Shown one piece after another: positions 1-6,565 of a stretch of 12,971 bases of DNA (position 1 is the stretch's first letter; the number at the start of each line of letters is the position of its first letter). Both the position numbers and the translations under genes were made by a program. The notes beneath the pieces were generated by a model that was not told the origin of the DNA, searched no databases, and saw only the letters and a list, made by a program, of their open reading frames with translations. The stretch is from JAEUPI01 sp035764445 (GTDB lineage: Bacteria; Pseudomonadota; Gammaproteobacteria; Burkholderiales; Burkholderiaceae_C), in the NCBI GenBank assembly GCA_035764445.1, contig DASTZF010000356.1, positions 1 through 12,971 on the forward strand, written 5' to 3'.

Positions 1-901
1 GCAGATACGCGTATTGCATGAAGTCGTACGAATGCGGCACGCCAGCGAGCACGCCATCGAGCTTGGCCTGCGCTGCGTATTCATTGGCCACCTTGATCGA
101 GGCGATGTTCGACGCGATCGATTCATCCCACATGCCCACCATCGAATAGATGTGCGAAGGCATGTGCTGCGCATGCGGAGCGCTCGGCGCCAGCTTGGCG
201 TACTTATTGGCCGCCGGGATGCCACGCTTGGCGATCGGCGCGAAGTCGTAGCTATGGATCAGGTAGTGCGTGATACCCGGGTGATCGGGGTACTTCTTGT
301 CGAGCGGCTCCAGGATCGCGATGGCCTTGGTGAGCGGCTCCATAGACTTGTGGTCGAAGGTCTCATTCAACGCCAATGCGTGAAAGACTTTCGCCTCGAC
401 GTCGCTAGGGTATTTCTTGCTTAGGCGCTCCATCGCCTGCTCGTAGTTGCGAGTACGCGTGTCCTGGTCGACGCGCTCGTGGTCCTTGTAGAACTCCTTC
501 AGGGCAGCAAGCCAGTCGTGTTCGCGCTGCGTCTTGGCGCCGATCGACTCGCCTTTCTCGATTGCATCCAGGCCGCGCTTAAGCGTGGCCGCGTCCCACG
601 GACCGACCAACGGGTTGGGCCGCTGGCTGATCGCCATGCCCCAATAGGCGATCGCACACGCCGGGTCGTCTTCGGGGATGGCGTTGAACGCCTTCACCGT
701 TTCGGGGAAATAGAACGAATGCAGCATCGCCAGAGCGCGGTCGAACTGCTTCTGGGCCTCGGCCGTGCACGAGGTTTTGAAGAGCACGCGGCCGTAGCCC
801 TTGCGCGCGGCCTGGCTGGCGTCGTCCTGATGGGCAGCGACGGTGGACAGGAGTGCGAGCGCGAAAAGTGCTGCTCCGCACCGTTGAGAACCTGAGTTCA
901 T
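1..901 (-). CDS. Secreted tetratricopeptide-repeat protein (partial, 3' end beyond window)
   Basis: The reading frame is open from an ATG at 901-899 to the left edge (300 codons, no stop). The start has an AAGGAG Shine-Dalgarno sequence seven bases upstream. The first ~23 residues form a signal peptide (basic/polar start, then FALALLSTVAA), so the product is probably periplasmic or secreted. The mature part is alpha-helical with TPR-like spacing: KQFDRALAMLHSFYFPETVKA, then ACAIAYWGMAISQRPNP, NYEQAMERLSKKYP, KVFHALALNETF, HYLIHSYDFA and PHAQHMPSHIYSMVGMWDES. His-rich HxPSHIY and THYLIHSYD segments are typical of a family of exported bacterial TPR proteins of unknown function. Helical repeats of this kind bind protein partners; no enzyme motif is visible. 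It probably has its own promoter in the ~70 bases upstream, or is read together with the small remnant at 970-1044. Family membership is fairly secure; the role is unknown. Confidence 0.85.
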   Translation of the reverse strand, partial: MNSGSQRCGAALFALALLSTVAAHQDDASQAARKGYGRVLFKTSCTAEAQKQFDRALAMLHSFYFPETVKAFNAIPEDDPACAIAYWGMAISQRPNPLVGPWDAATLKRGLDAIEKGESIGAKTQREHDWLAALKEFYKDHERVDQDTRTRNYEQAMERLSKKYPSDVEAKVFHALALNETFDHKSMEPLTKAIAILEPLDKKYPDHPGITHYLIHSYDFAPIAKRGIPAANKYAKLAPSAPHAQHMPSHIYSMVGMWDESIASNIASIKVANEYAAQAKLDGVLAGVPHSYDFMQYAYL

Positions 902-969
902 TGTGGGTCTCCTTATTGACACAGCCAAACTTGACCGCGCGTGGCGCCGGCTGCGAGGGGCCGCGCAAA

Positions 970-1044
970 TCAGATAACCGCCAGTGCAACTGCCCCGGCT
1001 GCGACGGCCCACGGCGCCGGCATTGTTTCGATGGGAATCTTCAT
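970..1044 (-). pseudogene. Truncated copy of the membrane-anchored protein at 5592-5945
   Basis: A 24-codon frame begins at an ATG (1044-1042) with AAGGA five bases upstream and ends at TGA 972-970. Its product begins MKIPIETMPAPW and continues as a hydrophobic AVAAGAVALAVI segment. The intact protein at 5592 begins MKLPIETKPALW followed by GAAGGAIALAIVGF; about 15 of 24 residues are identical. In the intact gene the next codons are GGA TTC (Gly-Phe); here they are TGA TTT, so one G-to-T change would explain the stop. Homology fades within a few codons after that, shortly before the TPR gene on the same strand. It may be a dead 5' gene fragment, or a 24-residue single-helix peptide may still be made because the ribosome binding site is intact. 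I favour a remnant. Confidence 0.6.
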
Positions 1045-1096
1045 TGCAGTCCTTGGATGCGATCGGCGTGAACGACAGCGCCGCATCAACCGCACG

Positions 1097-1303
1097 ATGG
1101 CCGACTCCAATGGCCTGAGGCTATGGTTTCCTTTTCTTGTCGTCTGTCTGCTAGCACACAGCGGCGTTGCGCACCAGCGGCGTACTGTGCCGAGTGAATC
1201 GGGCGTCGAGCAGGCGGTTCATACCCCGATCCCCACGACCGCTGCACACGTGCCCGTCGACACGGGGTGTAAGGTCGATGCTTGCGGAGTTGTCCATGAA
1301 TAG
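1097..1303 (+). CDS. Possible small exported protein (68 aa), unrecognised
   Basis: This ATG-started frame encodes 68 residues with a hydrophobic N-terminus (LWFPFLVVCLLAHSGVA) that could serve as a signal peptide or membrane anchor, followed by a polar tail with two cysteines (DTGCKVDACGVVHE). No ribosome binding site is evident before the ATG, and the third-position G/C preference is weaker than in the clear genes nearby. I know of no family it belongs to. It fills most of the otherwise empty interval 1045-1402 and may simply be a chance ORF. Confidence 0.25.
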   Translation: MADSNGLRLWFPFLVVCLLAHSGVAHQRRTVPSESGVEQAVHTPIPTTAAHVPVDTGCKVDACGVVHE

Positions 1304-1402
1304 CCAACCATCGCCCATCGCTCGAATGGAACGGCGGTGCCCTGCGCCTGACAGTGACCGGGACGGACATGCGCGAGCCGATGCGCGCCCGATTGAGTCG
1401 AC

Positions 1403-2266
1403 ATGATCAGGCTGCGGCTCGCGCTCGAGCTCGACTACGACATCGCCGAACCGGGCTGCGATTTCATCTTCAACATCCATGCCGCGCACACCGAACGGCA
1501 GCGGGTGGTGGAAGAAAGCCTGACGCTCAGCCAGGACGTGCAGTCGCGGGTCGAGACCGAGCCCGCAACCCGCAACCGCTACCTGCGTGTGAAGGCCTTG
1601 GCGGGGCCGTTGAAGCTCGGATACGGCGCCACCGTCGACTTGTCGCATCACATCGCCGACCCGGGCCAGATCGGCGAGGTTCCGGTGGCGCGCGTGCCTG
1701 CGCAGGTGCTGAGCTACATCTACCCGAGCCGCTACTGTCAGTCGGATCGCCTGCACAAACTCGCGATGCGCGAGTTCGGCCACCTGTGGCAGGGATATGG
1801 CCGCGTGCAGGCCATTCGCGACTGGGTGCTGCAGCGCACGACCTACGCGCCGAACACATCGAACTCCAACACCTCGGCGATCGACACGCTGCTCGAGACC
1901 GCGGGTGTGTGTCGCGACTTCGCGCACCTGATGATCGCGCTGTGCCGTGCCATCAACATCCCCGCGCGCTTCACGACAGGCATCGATTACGGCGCCGACC
2001 CTGCACTGGGCCCGACCGACTTCCATGCCTATGTCGAGGTCTATCTCGGCGACCGCTGGTACTTGTTCGACCCGTCTGGCACCGCGATCCCGATGGGGTT
2101 CGTGCGGCTCGGCACCGGACGCGATGCCGCGGACGTCGCGTTCGCGACGATCTTCGGCACGGTGACATCCTCGGCGCCGCGCATCGCCATTGAGGCCATC
2201 GCCGGCGTTGACGGGCGACTGGTCACGCCCCACCACTGCACCGAGGCGCTGTCGACCGACGGCTAG
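1403..2266 (+). CDS. Transglutaminase-like cysteine peptidase family protein
   Basis: This is a complete 287-residue protein. Residues ~5-95 match the beta-sandwich domain found N-terminal to bacterial transglutaminase-like domains (LELDYDIAEPGCDFIFNIH). Residues ~130-230 form the transglutaminase core, and the whole catalytic triad can be read: Cys170 in TAGVCRDFAH, His208 in TDFHAYVEVYL and Asp223 in LFDPSG. Proteins of this family act as cysteine proteases or amide hydrolases, often on peptides or peptidoglycan-related substrates; the substrate here cannot be read from sequence. No signal peptide is seen, so it is probably cytoplasmic. The ATG follows only a weak GAG-type ribosome site, but the homologous N-terminus starts here. 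It is monocistronic, with gaps of more than 100 bases on both sides. Confidence 0.94.
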   Translation: MIRLRLALELDYDIAEPGCDFIFNIHAAHTERQRVVEESLTLSQDVQSRVETEPATRNRYLRVKALAGPLKLGYGATVDLSHHIADPGQIGEVPVARVPAQVLSYIYPSRYCQSDRLHKLAMREFGHLWQGYGRVQAIRDWVLQRTTYAPNTSNSNTSAIDTLLETAGVCRDFAHLMIALCRAINIPARFTTGIDYGADPALGPTDFHAYVEVYLGDRWYLFDPSGTAIPMGFVRLGTGRDAADVAFATIFGTVTSSAPRIAIEAIAGVDGRLVTPHHCTEALSTDG

Positions 2267-2340
2267 TGGTCGTCTTGGTTTGCCCGAGTGGCACCAATGC
2301 CCAGACAGGCTGCATGGGGTCGAGCCGCAGCGCTCCGGCA

Positions 2341-2377
2341 ATTAAAGAGGCCCGCACAACGCGCGTTGCCGGGCCTC
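2341..2377 (-). terminator. Rho-independent terminator, minus strand
   Basis: The arms GAGGCCCG (2347-2354) and CGGGCCTC (2370-2377) are perfect inverted repeats, and the inside contains a second palindrome (AACGCGCGTT). On the minus strand the hairpin is followed at once by TTTAATT, the layout of an intrinsic terminator. On the plus strand there is no U tract after the stem, so it should act mainly on leftward transcription. This implies a leftward transcript from the 2380-2670 interval, where only a weak ORF candidate is found. Confidence 0.6.
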
Positions 2378-2611
2378 ATGCCGAACTCCAGACTTCCGGT
2401 GCATGCAGGAGTGCTGCGCGACGAAATTTGCGGCCTCAGGGACCGCCGATGGAGCTTCTTTCGGCAGGGTGAGCATCACCCTTCGGCCAGCCATTGTCAG
2501 TGCGCCGCCGCACAGACTGCAGCCCGTGCAAGTCCCAGTCTTCGCCGCGGCGACAGCTTGCGCCTCTGCACAGCGATCTCGCGACCTTGTTGCTTCACTG
2601 AAGGAATCCAT
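2342..2611 (-). CDS. Possible small zinc-ribbon-like protein, antisense to the csbD leader
   Basis: A leftward frame with an ATG at 2611-2609 encodes ~89 residues containing CTGCSLCGGAL, followed by a strand-like stretch VMLTLPKEAPSAVPEA and then QHSCMH. The spaced Cys/His groups resemble a zinc ribbon. Its 3' end coincides with the minus-strand terminator, which supports a leftward transcription unit. Against it: no ribosome binding site is seen, codon bias is moderate, and the frame runs through the terminator stem. Adding one base in the CC after QHSCMH would give a stop (TGA) just before the hairpin, which would be a more natural gene end. I do not recognise the family and rate this as a candidate only. 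Confidence 0.25.
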   Translation of the reverse strand: MDSFSEATRSRDRCAEAQAVAAAKTGTCTGCSLCGGALTMAGRRVMLTLPKEAPSAVPEAANFVAQHSCMHRKSGVRHEARQRALCGPL

Positions 2612-2845
2612 TTGAACTGGGACTTGATTCAAGGCCACTGGAAGCAAGCCGCGCGCAAGGCCAAGGAGCAATGGGGCAAGCTCACGGACGATGACATCGA
2701 AGTCGTCGCGGGGCGTCGAGGCCAGCTCGTCGGCAAAATTCAGGAGCGCTATGGTGTGGCCAGGGACGAAGCCGAAAAGCAGCTTTCCGAGTGGCAGCGC
2801 AAGGCGACCGGTGCGTGGTTCACCAGGGACGAAGACCGCACTTGA
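2612..2845 (+). CDS. CsbD-like general stress protein
   Basis: This is a 77-residue protein of the CsbD family: NWDLIQGHWKQAARKAKEQW, then GKLTDDDIEVVAGRRGQLVG and KIQERYGVARDEAEKQLSEW, which covers the whole domain at normal family length. The start is TTG at 2612-2614, chosen because the family begins with (M)NWD and AAGGA lies six bases upstream; the longer frame to the left has no family similarity. CsbD proteins are abundant, small, helical cytoplasmic proteins induced by general or envelope stress; their molecular job is not established. The following small gene starts 53 bases downstream on the same strand and may be co-transcribed. The C-terminal TGAWFTRDEDRT is an extension beyond the core domain. 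Confidence 0.93.
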   Translation: MNWDLIQGHWKQAARKAKEQWGKLTDDDIEVVAGRRGQLVGKIQERYGVARDEAEKQLSEWQRKATGAWFTRDEDRT

Positions 2846-2898
2846 TCGCGAACCCTTTCGGTGCGCCCCGCAGGCACCCGCTCCCGTGCAAAGAGCTC

Positions 2899-3084
2899 AT
2901 GACATTTCGGGAAGACAGCGACTGGTTCAAGGACCGCATCGCGAGAGCGGAGTCCGAGCGTGATGCCTGGCTCTCTGCTGGGCGCGAGGCGAAATACCTC
3001 GAGGCCTACTTCATGGTCGAGGCGTTGGAGATTCAGCTCGACGAGCGGCTGAGGCGACACTCCGCGCACAAGCCGCATGATTGA
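2899..3084 (+). CDS. Small conserved protein (61 aa), paralogue of 9738-9923
   Basis: The ATG at 2899 is preceded by AAGAG and encodes 61 residues that look fully helical: MTFREDSDWFKDRIARAE, then SERDAWLSAGREAKYLEAYF and MVEALEIQLDERL. The strongest support that it is real is a second gene on the opposite strand (9738-9923) encoding a protein of exactly the same length with the same RDAW..AG...KYLEAYF.VE..E..LD..L pattern. The charged heptad-like spacing suggests a helical hairpin or coiled coil. No enzyme motif, signal peptide or membrane segment is present. I do not know a named family. It lies downstream of the csbD-like gene in the same direction. Confidence 0.75.
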   Translation: MTFREDSDWFKDRIARAESERDAWLSAGREAKYLEAYFMVEALEIQLDERLRRHSAHKPHD

Positions 3085-3148
3085 TGCGTAGGCCAGGGTC
3101 GGACCTCATCGTCGCGAGATAGGGCGCTTCACGCGCGGAAAGAAAGAG

Positions 3149-3174
3149 CCGCTTGCCTTGGTGAGCAATCGCGA
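3149..3174. repeat. 26-bp exact repeat, copy 1
   Basis: These 26 bases, containing GCTTGCCTTGGTGAGCAATC, recur without a mismatch at 6864-6889 in the same orientation. The A/G-rich bases just upstream (AAAGAAAGAG here, CAAGGAAGAA there) are also similar. Both copies lie 35-65 bases after the stop of a small-protein gene and 75-130 bases before a damaged gene. The function is unknown. Confidence 0.9.
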
Positions 3175-3210
3175 CCCAAGCATCGCAGCGGCGTTCCGGC
3201 CGACCGGTGT

Positions 3211-3747
3211 TTGCGAGCACCAATGACGTGGGCTCGTCCCCCACAGGCGAACACCGTGCCCCTGACCGCTGCGAGTGGCTCGGCAGGCCACGCGTATGAA
3301 ACACTCGCCACCCACTCGCATCATGCGAGCGCCACGATGCGCGATTCGGTGCAGGGCTTCCACGAACAGCTGGAGAACCTGGCCGAGCTGGCTCTGGTGG
3401 TGGTGGTGGGTGCCATGCTGGCGTACGCTCCGCCGCCGTCGGCCGTGTGGTGGTTCGTGCCGCTGCTGCTGCTGGTGTTGCGGCCGTTGTCGGTCATGAC
3501 AGCGATCGTGGGCGAACAGCTCACACAACCGCAACGCTTGCTGATCGGATGGTTCGGCATCCGCGGCATTGGCTCGGTGTTCTACCTGCTGTTCGCTCTG
3601 CGCCACGGCTTGGACGCGCGGTTGGCCGACACGCTGGTGTCGTTAACGCTGTGGACCGTGGCCGCATCGATCGTGGTCCACGGCGTCACCGCCCATCCCT
3701 TGATGCGCCGCTATTTGGTACGGCGAAAGAAGCCGCCGCCGACCTGA
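3211..3747 (+). pseudogene. 5'-truncated Na+/H+ antiporter (CPA1/NhaP type), C-terminal part
   Basis: The frame encodes the last ~155 residues of a CPA1-type cation:proton antiporter. Similarity begins near 3280 at GHAYETLATHSHHASATMRD and continues through RDSVQGFHEQLENLAELALV, membrane segments LVVVVGAMLAYA, WWFVPLLLLVLRPLSV, the hallmark GWFGIRGIGSVFYLLFAL and TLWTVAASIVVHGV, ending at a natural C-terminus (PLMRRYLVRRKKPPPT). The family is normally ~400 residues or longer, so roughly the first 60% is missing. The preceding ~70 in-frame bases are unrelated. There is no start with a ribosome binding site, and transport would require the missing helices. I infer a dead gene produced by a deletion or rearrangement whose left junction is between about 3180 and 3280, close to the 26-bp repeat. 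Confidence 0.85.
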
Positions 3748-3764
3748 CACACAGTGAGCGGGGA

Positions 3765-3940
3765 ATGTTGGAACCCTTCGTGGAGCAACCTGCATCCACC
3801 CCACCGGTGAGGCGCAGCCACCGATCAGGCCGGTCAAGGCCGTTTTGATCGCCGCGGCTGCCGGTGCTGCGCTGATGGCTTTGGTGGGTAGTTGCGCAGG
3901 TCCACTTGAGTGCAAGGTCGTGATGGGTCCCTTGCTTCGC
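3765..3940 (+). pseudogene. Remnant of a small single-membrane-helix protein (YqjD/ElaB-like tail), frameshifted
   Basis: Between the antiporter fragment and the diguanylate cyclase, a frame reads EAQPPIRPVKAVLIAAAAG followed by AALMALVG. A polar Pro-rich stretch leading into PVKAVLIAAAAGAALM resembles the C-terminal membrane anchor of small YqjD/ElaB/DUF883-type or related stress proteins. An upstream ATG (3765) reads MLEPFVEQPASTPP in a neighbouring frame; adding one C near 3804-3805 joins the two into one frame. After the helix no clear native C-terminus is found, and the frame runs on to 4042 over the opposite gene. I call it a decayed small gene. The family assignment is tentative and rests on general character, not on specific motifs. 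Confidence 0.35.
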
Positions 3941-3965
3941 TCGCCAACCAGCTCGGCCTGGACCC

Positions 3966-4937
3966 TCACTGCATCGCCGGCGCACTCGAGTTCGTCGGCG
4001 ACGATGTCGGGGCGGCCAGCGTCTTCGTCGCGAGCTGTATGACCCGACCTTCGGTGGGCTTGTCGAAGAACGCATAACCGGTCTGCTCGCGCTTGGCGCA
4101 GTACATCGCGGTGTCCGCGTGCTTGAGCAGCGCGGCACCCGTGCTGCCATCGGCGGGGCATGTCGCGATGCCGATGCTGGCACGCACGACGAGCCCACAC
4201 TCGCCGATCTGCATCGGCGCCGACACGGTGTCGAACAATTTGCAGGCCAGATGCGCGAGCTGCTCCCGGTTCAGCAGATCGGTCAACAAGCAGGCGAACT
4301 CGTCGCCTCCCAGACGGCTCACCACGTCCTGTTCGCGCAGCGCTGCGCGAAGCCGCGCCGCGACGATCCTGAGCAGCTCGTCGCCCGTGTCGTGGCCATG
4401 CCGGTCGTTGATTGCTTTCAGACCATCCAGGTCGATGTACAAGACGACGAGTCCTGGATGCGCAGGCTCAACCTGGGTCAACGCCTGATCAAGTCGCTCG
4501 CCAAAGCAGCGCCGATTCGGCAATCCGGTCAGGCTGTCGTGCAAGGCGAGATGGCGTTCACGCCGCTCACCGTGGCGGGTGTCAGCAAGCTCGGCGCGGG
4601 ATCGCGCGAGTACGGCCTGCACATCGACAAGCTCGCGTTCGAGGTGCGCGCATCGGCCCAGTTCTGCCGTCAGTGCCGCCTGCAACGCGTCCAGATCGTC
4701 CGCACACGCCACCACGTCGGCGTCGACACGATCCAAAGAAGCACCCTCGCGCGACGCATCATTGGCGCCAGCTGTCACGCTGACGATCGCGCGCAGTCTG
4801 GATTGAACGCCACGCAGCAGCATCTCCCAATCACCCGTCGCGACCTGCGACGAACGTCCGCGCCAGTCCCCGCGCGACGCCGAGCGTGATACGTGTTCCC
4901 GACCGCGCAGCGCTGTCAACGCGTTGTTCTCCGACAT
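3966..4937 (-). CDS. Diguanylate cyclase (GGDEF domain)
   Basis: This 323-residue protein makes the second messenger c-di-GMP from two GTP. Residues ~70-130 form a probable coiled coil (CADDLDALQAALTAELG, then LERELVDVQAVLARSRAEL). The GGDEF domain spans ~130-295: DSLTGLPNR (134-142), YIDLDGLKAIND (metal and guanine-binding region) and the active-site loop RLGGDEF with GGDEF at 210-214. An RxxD inhibitory site (REQD, 201-204) stands five residues before GGDEF, so product feedback inhibition is likely. There is no membrane segment and no recognisable sensor domain, so the N-terminal ~70 residues and the coiled coil probably carry dimerisation or partner input. The ATG at 4937 follows ACGAGG at short spacing. 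The small basic gene 4963-5175 ends 25 bases upstream in the same direction, so the two are probably one transcript. Confidence 0.97.
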   Translation of the reverse strand: MSENNALTALRGREHVSRSASRGDWRGRSSQVATGDWEMLLRGVQSRLRAIVSVTAGANDASREGASLDRVDADVVACADDLDALQAALTAELGRCAHLERELVDVQAVLARSRAELADTRHGERRERHLALHDSLTGLPNRRCFGERLDQALTQVEPAHPGLVVLYIDLDGLKAINDRHGHDTGDELLRIVAARLRAALREQDVVSRLGGDEFACLLTDLLNREQLAHLACKLFDTVSAPMQIGECGLVVRASIGIATCPADGSTGAALLKHADTAMYCAKREQTGYAFFDKPTEGRVIQLATKTLAAPTSSPTNSSAPAMQ

Positions 4938-4962
4938 GCCTCGTGCCCGCAGCTCGGACCCA

Positions 4963-5175
4963 TTAACGTTGCCAGCGGCTTCGGCCCACCGCCGGGCCCT
5001 TGCGGGCCGGTTGCGCGCGCGCGGGCGCCAGCACCGTTGCGGCCTCTTTGACAGAGACCGGCTCCGATGCCGCCACTTTGCCTGGTGGCGGTGAACCCTC
5101 GGCGGTGAAGTCGGCCTGCTGTTGCGCCAGCGTGCTGGGCTTGATGGGTCGCTTTGGTTTGGGTCGGATCATCAT
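4963..5175 (-). CDS. Small basic Pro/Ala/Lys-rich protein (70 aa), upstream partner of the GGDEF gene
   Basis: The ATG at 5175 has GGAGAG about seven bases upstream and encodes 70 residues beginning MMIRPKPKRPIKPSTLAQQ, followed by a low-complexity Ala/Pro/Val region and a basic end (RKGPAVGRSRWQR). It is predicted to be unstructured and strongly positively charged, and it lacks a signal peptide. I do not recognise a family. The gene ends 25 bases before the diguanylate cyclase start, an operon-like spacing, so it could be expressed with the cyclase. A role in nucleic-acid or acidic-partner binding is only a guess from its charge. Confidence 0.6.
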   Translation of the reverse strand: MMIRPKPKRPIKPSTLAQQQADFTAEGSPPPGKVAASEPVSVKEAATVLAPARAQPARKGPAVGRSRWQR

Positions 5176-5389
5176 GACCGTTCTCTCCGAAATGCGGCCA
5201 AGGGGTAAAGCTGCGCACTTGGCGTGACCTTGCTTGTAGCGCGCGACGTGTGATCAGTCTGTTCGCATGCGCACAGATAGGCCCGGCCGGGGTGACGGTG
5301 ATTTCTTCAGTCGTGTGTATGCCAGCGCACAGTGCCACAGCTCGCAATCGAATAGCCTCAACGCCTTCGGTGAAACCAGGAGTCACGCC

Positions 5390-5524
5390 ATATCTAAGCG
5401 CCAGCACGGAAACAAGGAAGCCAAGAAACCCAAGCAGCCAGCTCCCGCGATGAAACCGCTGGTGCCGGGTGACACAGGGCCAACTCTGGGCCCCGTGGTG
5501 CCCGATCGGCTCAAGGGCAAATGA
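5390..5524 (+). CDS. Lys/Pro-rich small protein (44 aa) with an ATA in place of the start codon
   Basis: The frame encodes SKRQHGNKEAKKPKQPAPAM and a Pro-rich end VVPDRLKGK, after an ATA codon at 5390-5392. Small proteins starting MSKRQxGNKEAKKPK are, to my knowledge, common in Burkholderiales. A textbook Shine-Dalgarno AGGAG (5378-5382) sits seven bases before the ATA, exactly where an ATG would be expected. No ATG lies in frame nearby upstream; an in-frame GTG exists farther up, without a ribosome site. Either the start mutated from ATG to ATA (expression reduced or lost), or ATA is used as a rare start as in infC-type cases. The membrane-anchored protein gene begins 67 bases downstream in the same direction. 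Confidence 0.65.
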   Translation: MSKRQHGNKEAKKPKQPAPAMKPLVPGDTGPTLGPVVPDRLKGK

Positions 5525-5591
5525 TCATACGAGCGTGGCTGCGTGTGTCGCCGAGCGCTTGGCTCACATTTTTCAAGAAAGAGGCACGACC

Positions 5592-5945
5592 ATGAAGCTA
5601 CCCATCGAAACCAAGCCAGCGCTATGGGGCGCTGCGGGCGGCGCGATCGCGTTGGCGATCGTTGGATTCTCCTGGGGCGGGTGGGTCACCGGCAAAAAGG
5701 CCGAAACCTCGGCAGCGGAGCGTGCCAACGCGGCGGTGATCGGTGCTCTCGCGCCAGTGTGCGTCGACAAGTTCCGGCACGCGGGCGAGGTCTCGGCCAA
5801 TCTGGCCGCGATGAAAAAGGTCGACTCGTGGGCGCAGGGCGAGTTCGTCGAGAAGGGTGGCTGGGCCACGGTGCCTGGCGAGAATCCACCCGAGCGGGTC
5901 TCGGCAGTGGCCAAAGCCTGCGCGCAATTGCTGAGCAGTACTTAG
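5592..5945 (+). CDS. Membrane-anchored conserved hypothetical protein (117 aa)
   Basis: The product begins MKLPIETKPALWGAAGG and has one membrane helix (about residues 12-34, GAIALAIVGFSWGGWVTG). An ~80-residue domain follows: SAAERANAAVIGALAPVCVD, FVEKGGWATVPGE and VAKACAQLL. Two cysteines (CVD and KACAQ) could form a disulfide if this part is periplasmic, which the short basic-poor N-terminus followed by a helix leaves open. The ATG has AAAGAGG eight bases upstream. I recognise this as a conserved family of proteobacterial small membrane proteins without an assigned function. A truncated paralogue of its N-terminus lies at 970-1044 on the other strand. A small hairpin (CCGGC/GCCGG, 5956-5969) follows the stop but has no U tract. 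Confidence 0.9.
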   Translation: MKLPIETKPALWGAAGGAIALAIVGFSWGGWVTGKKAETSAAERANAAVIGALAPVCVDKFRHAGEVSANLAAMKKVDSWAQGEFVEKGGWATVPGENPPERVSAVAKACAQLLSST

Positions 5946-6119
5946 TGCGGGAATGCCGGCGCCTGCCGGTCTCGACGCGCTGAGATCCTGATGGCCTTTC
6001 CTTCATCGGCATGGCGCTGATCTGGTCGGCCTGGGCCGCTGCGTGTCGGGCCATTGGATTGACCCGCAGGCCGCAAACGATCCGGCACCCCATCCGTCCG
6101 GTCGACGAGGTCGAGCCAT

Positions 6120-6161
6120 CGCAATTCGTCGACACCGAGGCCACGTGGTGGTCGGTTTGAC
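6120..6161. repeat. ~41-bp imperfect repeat, copy A (reads QFVDTEA)
   Basis: This stretch pairs with 8482-8522: 37 of 41 aligned bases are identical, the four differences are all transitions, and there is one inserted base. Read rightward, both copies encode (S/P)QFVDTEA..W; read leftward, both encode ASVSTNC. The changes in the core are silent in both readings, so the coding strand cannot be decided. Copy A is the end of a 49-codon ORF (ATG 6011 to TGA 6160) that starts with a short hydrophobic stretch (MALIWSAWAACRAIGL) but has no ribosome binding site. Confidence 0.8.
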
Positions 6162-6565
6162 CGCGCCCGGCTGCTCATCAGCGCCCGGCTCGCGGGCGAA
6201 TGCGCTGTAGCCACGCTCAGGCTGCGAGCGCACACGGCACCACGTCGGGCACGAACACAGCGCCCAAGCGCCACGATTGCGCTGTCTCTCATCGCAGTGT
6301 CCGCAGGTGGTCGTGCGGACGAGCCGCCGCGAAGCAGGTGACGAGCACGAGTTAGAGTTCGACGCAGAGCAGTCCGTCCTGCGAGACCGCGTCGATTGCC
6401 ACAAGCTCGCACCATTGTCCGCTCGGTGATGCAGCGAATGCCGTTTGCGGACGCACTTGACGCAGTGGCGCGATGGTCTCCTGAGCAACCAACGTGGCTT
6501 AGCGAACAGAAACGAGGCCCCTCGCAGTCGCAAAGTAGCGCCTGCCGTAACAACCGGGCTCGATC
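6161..6565. other. Interval without a supported gene
   Basis: These ~400 bases hold several overlapping open frames on both strands. None has a ribosome binding site, a recognisable domain or a consistent third-position bias. A short hydrophobic run (ATIALSLIAVSAGG, about 6270-6315) is the only signal-like piece and lacks a start. I see no RNA gene, promoter or repeat that I can support. Confidence 0.5.

Noticed and set aside
1151..2341. Long leftward open frame (396 codons) opposite the transglutaminase gene.
   Set aside because: It is a shadow of the high-GC gene on the other strand; its product is Arg/Gly/Ala-rich with no domain, and the plus-strand gene has a complete catalytic triad.
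5956..5969. CCGGC/GCCGG hairpin ten bases after the stop at 5945 as a terminator.
   Set aside because: The stem is only five base pairs and no U tract follows, so termination is not supported.
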